Origin: Mnemiopsis leidyi | Taxonomy: Eukaryota; Ctenophora; Tentaculata; Lobata; Bolinopsidae | Length of the DNA stretch: 63,686 nucleotides | Assembly: GCA_000226015.1 (NCBI GenBank) | Contig: JH153846.1 | Span: 1-63,686 of the forward strand | Reading direction: 5' to 3' | Translations under genes and position numbers: made by a program | Notes under the pieces: model-generated | Seen by the model: the letters and a program-made list of their open reading frames with translations, nothing else | Database searches by the model: none | Told to the model about the DNA's origin: nothing | Shown here: piece by piece, positions 61,694 to 63,686 of the stretch | Layout of the letters: each line of letters begins with the position of its first letter | How positions within the stretch are numbered: position 1 is the first letter of the stretch

Positions 61694-61754
61694 GGGGATA
61701 GGAGCCGGCCAGAGGGGTGGTAGGGACGGGTTGAAGGAGAAGGAGAGCCTTGTA

Positions 61755-61870
61755 CTTGTAGGTCGATAACCTACTGTCGCGTCCATCTTAACTCCATCTT
61801 AACTCCATCTTAACTCCATCACGCGCTCTGACGTACTTCGTAGAAATTCAATACGCGCATCGCCCGTAAA
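61755..61870 (+). repeat. GC-rich palindromic repeat, copy R2
   Basis: Same order as R1, with the centre interrupted by a CATCTTAACTC triplication (61783-61820). Confidence 0.8.
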
Positions 61871-62569
61871 GGATAACCGAGATTACCGGGCGCTGCGCCG
61901 CAGCAAAGCAGAAAACACTGAGAGTGAGATCCACAGGCAAAGCCGAAACTGAAAGTGGAGAGGTTCAGCTGCAGCCTCTGCAGGTAAAGGCAAGGAACTT
62001 GACGCAGTTATACCCGACTCTGGCAGCTCAATGCCTAGAGACCTCAGTCTTTGTTTTTGGAGGGAAATGTAGAGGGAGCCGCGCAACGCCCAGTAAGCAG
62101 CTCAAAGTTGTTTGCAGACGTTGCCTGACCTAATGCCGCGAAGCGGCTTGCTAAGATCAGACAATAAAGCCCTGTGGCTTGCGCTGCGCGCACCCTATCG
62201 GAACGCTGTGTAAGCTTTTGCGTCGCGCGTCCGTCCTTATTTCGCCCTAAACTCGCACAGGGATATACGTGTTTAGCAAAAGGAAATACGTGTTTAGCAA
62301 CGAAGCGGCAGCTGCAGCCCTCGCGCGCGAAGCGCGGGCCGCAACGCAAGGCATGCTCAAAGCTCGAACATTGAAGCTATTTTGTCCGACTTTGACCAAC
62401 CCTCATTCGGAGCATTGCTCTAACCAAAGCCCTTTTGCGCGCGCCACTAGAGGTAGCAGCCACGCGCAGCTTGATGAGATTATATCCGTGAGTCGGGTAT
62501 CACCGAGACAACGCGCAGCGTGCAGCGCTTCACAGGAACACTTAATTTTCTTTTTCTTTATCAACGGGG
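61871..62569. other. GC-rich repeat-like DNA
   Basis: CpG-rich sequence full of short palindromes such as CGCGAAGCGCG and GCCGCGAAGCGGC, unlike the AT-rich rest of the window. Probably transposon-derived. No coding content recognised. Confidence 0.45.
62471..62512 (+). repeat. Dispersed repeat, copy 4
   Basis: GATTATATCCGTGAGTCGGG then TATCACCGAG: a compact version joining the two conserved blocks of the other copies. Confidence 0.65.
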
Positions 62570-62652
62570 GGGCGCGGGCGATGCGCGTCTAAAATTTCTT
62601 CGAAATGCGTGACAGCGCGTGATGGCCGCGACAGTAGGTTATCAACCTACAA
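62570..62652 (-). repeat. GC-rich palindromic repeat, copy R3 (reverse)
   Basis: The reverse complement matches R4 over nearly its full length. With R4, 30 bp away, it forms a roughly 200-bp inverted repeat. Confidence 0.85.
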
Positions 62653-62681
62653 TTTCTTTACACCCAAGCATTGTTCTATTT

Positions 62682-62770
62682 TTGTAGGTTGATAACCTAC
62701 TGTCGCGGCCATCACGCGCTGTCACGCATTTCTGGCCTGGCGAAGAAATCCTAGACGCGCATCGCCCGTT
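62682..62770 (+). repeat. GC-rich palindromic repeat, copy R4
   Basis: Begins GTAGGTTGATAACCTACTGT and ends GACGCGCATCGCCCGTTGA. Closest to R1 in sequence. Confidence 0.85.
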
Positions 62771-62845
62771 GATTCTATTTCTATGTTGATTTTGTACGTC
62801 AGCGCGCACCCTCCTGTCGAATGAGGGTCGGACGAAGTCAGACAA

Positions 62846-63187
62846 ACCAGCAGCGCTTCACTGAGAAGACAAATTGCTCTGCTCTCTGAGAAAGGAGCCT
62901 CCTCTTGGCTGTCTACATTGCCCCTGAAGAATTGTGGGTTTGTCTTATCCAAGCAACAGTTTCAAGATGGGCTCAGACTGAGATACAACATCCCTCTTGA
63001 AGGTGTCAGCCTTGAGTGTGCATGTGGATAACCTAACTCCATTGATCACGCACTCATATGTAAGCTAGGGGGCTACACCCATCTCAGACATAACCACCTG
63101 AGAGATACACTCTTCAATCTCCTTGATGTTGTGTGCAAGGACGTTGTCAAGGAGCCTCAACTTCTACCTGTCACAAATTCAGTATAA
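62846..63187 (+). pseudogene. Retroelement C-terminal domain remnant
   Basis: The frame reads LLSEKGASSWLSTLPLKNCG, LSKQQFQDGLRLRYNIPL, CACG-stop-PNSIDHALIC, KLGGYTHLRHNHLRDTLF and ends VVKEPQLLPVT. This is the zinc-ribbon-like CxCG/HALxCxxGG/RHNxxRD domain that I recall following reverse transcriptase in retroelements of many invertebrates. An in-frame TAA after CACG and a terminal TAA show it is dead. Confidence 0.6.
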
Positions 63188-63686
63188 AACTTCTTGGAAT
63201 AAAATTAAACCCAGTGATCTCAGTAGTTTTAGTAAGGAGAATATTGATTGGAATTATAGTTGTGGTGACTTAGGTATTGAAGAGATGTGGGATGAGCTGC
63301 TTGGTAAACTGAACCAAGTTGAGTCTGTGGTCCCCAAAATTCCATTTACTGGTGACAGCAGACCGGTTAAGTTACCTTGGAGTACATCGTCACTAAAGAG
63401 AATGAAAAAGAATAAAGAAAAAGCTTGGAAAGAGTTTGATATTTCACCCACACATGAACAGTTAGATTATGCATTAACTAGACAAAGATTGTATGAAGAA
63501 GAAGAGCATAGGCTTAAACTAGGATATGAGAGGAAAATAACTCCATTCTTAAGATAAGTTGTAAACCTTTTAATGTCCTACTTGCGGAACAAACGTAAAC
63601 TGAAGACTTACTGTCCTTTTTTCGTAGTCAAAGGTGATGGTACTAGGACTCAATGTGCTTCAGAGTCAGCTGAGGTATTAGCTAAT
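63188..63686 (+). pseudogene. Non-LTR retrotransposon fragment (between endonuclease and RT)
   Basis: Reads SSFSKENIDWNYSCG, GIEEMWDELLGKLNQVESVV, KLPWSTSSLKRMKKNKEKAW and YERKITPFLR. A TAA follows at 63555, then the same frame continues LLMSYLRNKRKLKTYC and ESAEVLAN to the window edge. This is the basic linker before reverse transcriptase in LINEs (PWW--ELK---RKK---W, then F-K-VR-KRK). The nonsense codon and missing endonuclease mark a decayed copy. The RT itself would lie beyond the window. Confidence 0.65.

Noticed and set aside
1..63686. CRISPR arrays, operons or bacterial-type promoters
   Set aside because: The window is clearly eukaryotic; tandem repeats present lack unique equal-length spacers.

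Overview
This is a eukaryotic nuclear contig, almost certainly from an invertebrate animal. Genes are split by GT-AG introns, mostly 70-1,300 bp. The recognisable products are animal proteins: the BCAS2/SPF27 spliceosome subunit, ornithine decarboxylase antizyme, a secreted C-type lectin, an SLC38A11-like amino-acid transporter, an EXD1-like 3'-5' exonuclease-domain protein and a domesticated hAT transposase. The non-coding DNA is AT-rich and holds SINE, MITE and LINE debris. Phylum cannot be fixed by eye.

Layout. 0.4-1.9 kb: BCAS2 (+). 2.1-3.5 kb: a tRNA-Gly-derived SINE followed by a possible inverted-repeat element. 4.4-6.1 kb: antizyme (+), with a probable programmed +1 frameshift. 7.1-8.2 kb: an uninterrupted two-domain C-type lectin reading frame (-), then a MULE-like transposase fragment and palindromic tandem repeats. 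10.4-12.7 kb: tandem repeats, including a 20-bp minisatellite split by a 556-base assembly gap. 15.3-18.3 kb: 11-exon SLC38A11-like transporter (+). 19.3-24.7 kb: EXD1-like gene (-), convergent with the transporter. 24.7-51.9 kb: a very gene-poor stretch with two MITE-like elements, a telomere-like tract, a perfect 19-bp hairpin and many CACGTG motifs. 51.9-60.0 kb: 12-exon BED-finger/hAT-derived gene (+). A phase-compatible coding exon at 28.55 kb may be its first exon, which would turn most of the desert into a 23-kb intron. 60.0-63.7 kb: a repeat graveyard with four copies of a GC-rich palindromic repeat and decayed retroelement coding fragments running off the end.

The genes do not form one pathway. 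Exon structures were derived by hand from splice sites, reading phase and family resemblance. BCAS2, SLC38A11-like and the hAT gene (from 51,893) chain in phase from ATG to stop. The EXD1-like model lacks at least one internal exon, and the antizyme start depends on whether the frameshift is used. The most unusual features are the domesticated hAT gene (eroded catalytic motif, about 270-residue inserted exon rich in Ser/Leu/Asn/Gly repeats, tandemly triplicated first 5' splice site), the antizyme frameshift candidate, and a small dispersed repeat present at four places in the window.
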